Shown here: piece by piece, positions 59,231 through 64,000 of the stretch
Layout of the letters: each line of letters opens with the position of its first letter
How positions within the stretch are numbered: the first letter of the stretch is position 1
Assembly (NCBI GenBank): GCA_018881555.1
Contig: JACAXG010000065.1
Coordinates: forward strand, 2,346,217 to 2,410,216
Source of the DNA: Amblyornis subalaris
Taxonomy: Eukaryota > Chordata > Aves > Passeriformes > Ptilonorhynchidae
Direction of reading: 5' to 3'
DNA length: 64,000 nucleotides
Notes under the pieces: generated by a model
Told to the model about the DNA's origin: nothing
The model's input: the letters and a program-made list of their open reading frames with translations, nothing else
The model's database searches: none
Position numbers and translations under genes: made by a program

Positions 59231-62200
59231 GTCTAGAAAACACTATATATTATCTATGGTGTAAAGCATGCTTCTTGTTTACACTAAAACTAAGATGTCA
59301 CAGCTGCGGCAAGACCCCCCCTGTTTACACGGTAGTCCAGAAGACAAAGTACTTGACAAAGTAAGTAGCAAAGATGTATTAGATTTCTCAAATTCAGTTT
59401 ACCATTTAGGACAACACTAGTATAATTAGGCCTAGAAACAAGATTCCAGAATATTCTATAACCTTTTCTGGTGAAACAGAGCCAAGGAAAAAAAAGGAGG
59501 ATTCACAGAGGCGAGGGGAGTGAGCAACAAAGACCATGTGTTACAGAAGTCCTGATGGCATTCTCATGGAGACTTACTGCAGTGCCTGCTTAGATCCCGC
59601 AATATAGACCATATAATTTTGTGAGTTATCGTATGTGGGGATGCCTTTGTAGGTCTAATCATGTCTTTGGCACCGTAGGGAACTGAAACTGGGGTCATCC
59701 AAGTCCTAGACTAGACCTTTAAATGTGGACAATTTTTTTATGTCTTGCTGTGAGGAACAACAGCTGAAAAGTACAATTCTGTACCATGTAAACAAACCCG
59801 AATGATAGGTCTAATAGCTAAATATAGGTGTCCTAGTGGATTTATAAACTTAAAATAGAGAAAAATATCTCTGTTTTGAGACATGACATAGCAGAGTGGA
59901 GTCATGGTAGGCGACTATTTTTCCTAGACACTGAAATAATCAAAATGACAGTAATCCTGAAAGGAGTGATAGTTATCCTAAAACAATGTTAAAAGGAGTA
60001 ATAGGATGAGACATGATTCTATTTGTAGTCCCATTGGAAAACAGTGGGAATTTGGACTAGTTTCAATGGGGAAAATTACTATTGGTGTTTTTTCAAAGCT
60101 TGTCCAGTCAGTGTATTCCTTTAGGCTAAATATTTGTTGGTGATTTTATTACTTTCCTACTTTCTAAGCTCACTGGATACGAACTGAAAACCAAGGAATT
60201 TTCCGGGAATGACTTCTGCTATAACTGTTTGAATTTCTCTGAAAGCAAGTGTTTGGCAGGGCAGAATTTGTGGCTATTGTTTAAAAAAGAAAGCTGTAGT
60301 CTATGTAGACATCTCCTTTGCCATTCCTATGACCTCCCCATTGCATTCTACTCCCGCTATCTCTCTTTGCCAGGATTCTAAAATGGCAAGGGCAAGGAAA
60401 CAGCTTTCTAACCAGAAATCCTTTTTGCAGAGAAAATTAGTTCCATTACATGAACATGAGAGTACAAAGAAGCACATGGAACTTCAACAGTGAGAAGTTG
60501 AGACATCAGAAAAACCTGTCTCAAAAGAAGTGGGACTAGTCAGCCTGATTGAGTAACTTTTGATAATCAGAGTTTCATGAGTATTAACACTATTGCAAGT
60601 TTGTCTCCAGGATTAAGAAATGCTTTCTAACTACATGCAGAGCTTTTTCTAAATGTTAAAGCTATTCTGTTTTGAAGCATGTGAAGTTTTAATAGCATTA
60701 AAAAATGTAGGAATATATTGAGCTGCAATTTAATTTATAATTTGTACATTTGGGCAACCGCATTTAAGCTTCACCACCAATTATTAAGCCATTTTTCATT
60801 GCGGGGAAATATTTCAAAAACAGCTTAACCTTTCCTTTGCAAGCAAAAGATTAAAATAGTTTAACTTTAAAATCGTTTCTCAGTGTGATCTTAATAGGAA
60901 ACACTATTTTAGTTTTTTTAAGAAGAAATATTCTAAAACAGGTTATCAAAATTTAAAGTAAAACTATTAGCCATAATAGTGGTTGTATGGTCATGATGTT
61001 TTTAATTGAGTCTCCTGTAAGGATTAAAACGTCTCCTCCACCTTCCAATCCTGATGGTCCCTTTCTATTCCTCCCCAACCTACCCAGAAATTACATTTCA
61101 GCACTACAGATGCCTAATCCATATAAATCTTAGCTTTTAAAAATATTTTTTGAAATATCAGTCTCTTAGTTTCAGCACATCATGTTAGACACTTCCTGCA
61201 AGGCCATTGTTCTCAAAATCTTAATTCATAATGGATCTCATGATATTTTATCTGCTTTGCATGAAGCAATAAAAAGAAAGGACATGTATTAGCAAGTCTC
61301 AGAAATTTGGGGATTTTGTATTTTGGAGGTTTTCCATCTCTTTGGCCAATGAACTAAAGCTTGAAAGTTAGAATTAAAGGCTTAGATTCCAGAAGACAAA
61401 TATAAAAACTTCCAACCGGTTAATTTATTTCTGACTATTTCATGTTCTAAAGTCAATTTTGTGGTTTGAATGGCTTTACAAATTTAATACATTGTGTTAA
61501 AGTTCTTACTTTGACATTGCTGCAGGAACAAAAAATCGAGCTGAAAGGAATTTCGAGCAGTCATTAAGGACAGCTCTCATACCCAAGACACGGCCAACTA
61601 TACCTAAACTACCCTGGAAGAAGTCTAACCAAATTCAGTATAGTAATACTGTGGCATCAAATGGTGCTTTGTCTTTTGTGACATAAGAAAGCAGTATCTA
61701 TTTGAGAAGTATTTTAACACAGTGCTAGCTGGGAACATGGAATTAGGACTGTTATGAACATGTTCTAGAGACAAATGCATCAAGTGATAAAATTACTGGT
61801 GTTATTTGGTCCTTGAGGGAGCAATGGTACACTTGTGAATGGCAGTAGACCACGTAGAACATTTGGAATAGGCAGGGTTACTGGGGAATGCTGAAGTCTG
61901 ACATGGATAACTGGCCTCAGAGCAATGTATAATTCAGATGCACATAGATCAAACATTGAGATCAATGTGAAGCAACTTGTCTTCATGGCAAAGAGCAGTG
62001 CCTTGAATTTTGTTGAGGAAGTTATGTGGCAGCAGAAGCTCCATTTCAAACAAGGAGTCCCTCTCTGAAGCTTAAGAAAGCCTTTGTCACTCTAGCAGGT
62101 AGAAGAAAATTGTTTCTTACAGCAATGGATCTTGCCACTGTAACTTATCCCCAGTTCACAAGCATAAGCATGCCTGCAGATACAGCCTGACATCACATTA

Positions 62201-62454
62201 AGAGGAGAGTAAGAAAGTGATGCTACCCTTTAATATTTTCCTGCAGTTATGGTCTATCCTCAACCTGCTCCTCCATCTAGCTGTGTGACTTATCATGCAA
62301 AACTGGTCTGATCTGAAATGAGACATGTTCATTCTGTAGTTTAAGAGATTTCCTTGACATGGCTGGAAGAAAGTGAATAGCTGGGATGGTGAGCACTCAT
62401 GAAACCCTGCCATTTCAGTGGGGTTGCATATTTATTTGATAAAACAGCTACTTT

Positions 62455-62467
62455 CCCCCCCCCCCCC
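62455..62467. repeat. C13 homopolymer
   Basis: Thirteen consecutive C residues, an obvious spot for sequencing length errors. Confidence 0.95.
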
Positions 62468-62719
62468 AATTAAAAACTTAAATGCAAAACAGATGTAGCC
62501 ACCCTACATCAATTGTTTGGGTCTCCATATGCAACCTATTCCACCTGATTAAAATATATAGAGATGAAAGTGTATATGTGAGCCTTGTGCTTTGGGAAGT
62601 AGGATCCATATTCTTGAAGTTTCGGGAAGGCTGACATAAGATTTAGCCATCGGACTGAGTACTGAGAGGTCTGGGTTTACTTTATTTGTGTGACATTATG
62701 GAACTATCTTACTCAAAAG

Positions 62720-62758
62720 TAAATAATAATAATAATAATAACAACAACAATAATAATA
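62720..62758. repeat. (AAT)n/(AAC)n microsatellite
   Basis: About six AAT units, then AAC units, then AAT again. A poly-Asn ORF across it is an artefact. Confidence 0.95.
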
Positions 62759-64000
62759 CTCTCCTGTCTTGTTTATATTCTAAGCTCTTTGAAGTGCTGG
62801 GGTCTTTCTTATTTTACATTTCTAAAAATGCCAAAAGGCACATTATCTGTTTGATTTTCCTGGCAGTTCCATAAGGGAAATAATAATAAAACACAAAAAA
62901 ACCTATTTTAAAGCAGTTACTAAGAAAAAAAAAGGAAACCAATAAGCTGAAAATCAAATAAAAGCAATCAAGTTATACAGCAAGATTCTTTACTTTTTAT
63001 ATGCTTTATATTTTCAAAAGCAAAAAAAAAAGAAAGCAAGCTAGGAGTAATATTTGAGAAACAGACAATTTGCAGGAGCTAGAAGCAAAAATGTAAAAAG
63101 ACACTGAGGAAGTGGTTTGCAGTAAGTTTTCTATTTGTTTAACTGTAAGATGATGCACACTAACTGTGCAATTTTAAATACCTAAAAACAGATTATTACC
63201 AGGAACACAGTAAGACGTTTAAATTGCATGCACTAATTATATTTTATTACAAATTATTAGTTTGCCAAGTAAACCAATGTGGCTGGTGACTGCAAAAGAG
63301 TGTGCTTTGCATTACAGTATTGATAGAAATATTTGGTGATCTATAACAGGATTCCAAGTGACAATAGACTTGTTGATAGTTTTGTAGTGAGCATGTCCCC
63401 TGCTATACAGTAGCTGTCTGTAACTGTGGCTGGTCTGAAATGCCCTGGCAAGTCACGCTTTTGCAGCAGTCATATGTTGATCTGATCTACAGAGTCACTG
63501 AGTCCAAGTTCTGTTGATTATTTGTCTTACTTAGCAGTAAGTTAAGCAGTGTGAAAAACTATGCAAATACCCTTTTGGGTCATTATGTTATTGTGTATCA
63601 TCTACAATATATTAACATATTTTGAGCTTCTGTACAAGTCTTGTTAAATTTATTTGTTTTTAACAAATCATTTTTGAAAACCTGCGCATTTTATCACAAC
63701 TGCTTCTTAAATCTAACATATTTATCATAAAGTATTTTATTTATTGAATTTTATTTGCCATCAAGAGAGACAGACATGAATATAATGTTTAAAAAGATGC
63801 CTATTGATGTGAGAAAAATGCAAGCCGTGTGATAGAAGCTCAGTGAGTGGGAGAAATGTAAATGTTCTCTGCATTTTATCTCACATGACAGAATGCATTA
63901 TGGTCAAAATAGTGTCTTCTCAGAGACACAGGTTTCTAAGATCTGCATAATACACACTTTTATGTAAGCTCTTTCTTCTGCATGCAATTGTTTAGTTAAA

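Larger units (their letters stand above)
59230..64000. other. A+T-rich non-coding stretch, no gene seen
   Basis: No recognisable gene. It contains a C13 run and an AAT/AAC microsatellite, and a short palindrome GAACATGTTC at about 61,757-61,766. A possible relic of the CCATTGAAGTCAATGGAG-type repeat, with CCCATTGG and TTTCAATGGGG, lies near 60,032-60,073. A MIR-like CTAGCTGTGTGAC occurs near 62,277. Confidence 0.5.

Noticed and set aside
61757..61766. GAACATGTTC palindrome matching a p53 half-site.
   Set aside because: No second half-site nearby, and the spacing does not fit a steroid receptor element.
62275..62300. MIR-like phrase CTAGCTGTGTGAC.
   Set aside because: Too short on its own, and the flanks do not continue the SINE consensus.
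62686..62874. ORF with a run of asparagines.
   Set aside because: It is a translation of an AAT/AAC microsatellite.
1..64000. CRISPR array, operon, phage or plasmid features.
   Set aside because: No regularly spaced repeats, Shine-Dalgarno-led gene series or prokaryotic proteins. The CR1 elements and composition indicate vertebrate nuclear DNA.

Overview
Vertebrate, most likely bird, chromosomal DNA. The sequence is A+T-rich and CpG-poor, with no dense bacterial-style coding. The only clear interspersed repeats are two CR1 (chicken repeat 1) non-LTR retrotransposon copies, one of which carries a small solo retroviral LTR. Low repeat content dominated by CR1 plus short LTRs is typical of birds; a crocodilian or turtle is the main alternative. 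The window ends are ordinary sequence, so this is an internal slice of a chromosome.

I find no host gene. Apart from the CR1 relics, the ORFs are short and overlap on both strands. None resembles a known protein, and I saw no convincing chain of splice-flanked exons. The window is therefore intergenic (gene-desert-like) or lies inside a very large intron.

Layout. 1-190: GAGTC/GGAGT minisatellite. 190-480: G+C-richer patch with short tandem units and an Sp1-like box. 480-7,330: A+T-rich DNA with an old amniote repeat relic near 1,460. 7,380-8,250: possible regulatory element, with a cluster of GACAGG motifs and a perfect inverted repeat. 8,250-24,300: unremarkable apart from microsatellites and small palindromes. 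24,306-27,210: a long minus-strand CR1 that keeps an ORF1 esterase relic and a dead ORF2 reverse transcriptase but lacks most or all of the endonuclease. 27,210-50,150: A+T-rich DNA with a CpG-retaining patch near 29,170-29,410, a 76-nt hairpin at 35,972-36,047, SINE/MITE relics near 40,785 and 42,498, and a wobble-paired hairpin at 44,981. 50,150-51,265: a second, 5'-truncated CR1 on the plus strand, split by a 311-bp solo LTR at 50,844-51,154. 51,265-64,000: A+T-rich DNA with a 21-bp tandem repeat (56,597-56,680), a G+C-richer patch (58,470-59,230) and microsatellites.

The best-supported unusual object is the nested insertion at 50,844-51,154. It has perfect TGTCGC/GCGACA ends, a perfect GTCTGGA duplication in the surrounding CR1, and about 13 CpGs in 311 bp. 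Together these suggest a recent solo LTR in a much older CR1. Family comparisons here come from memory of CR1 sequences, not from a search.
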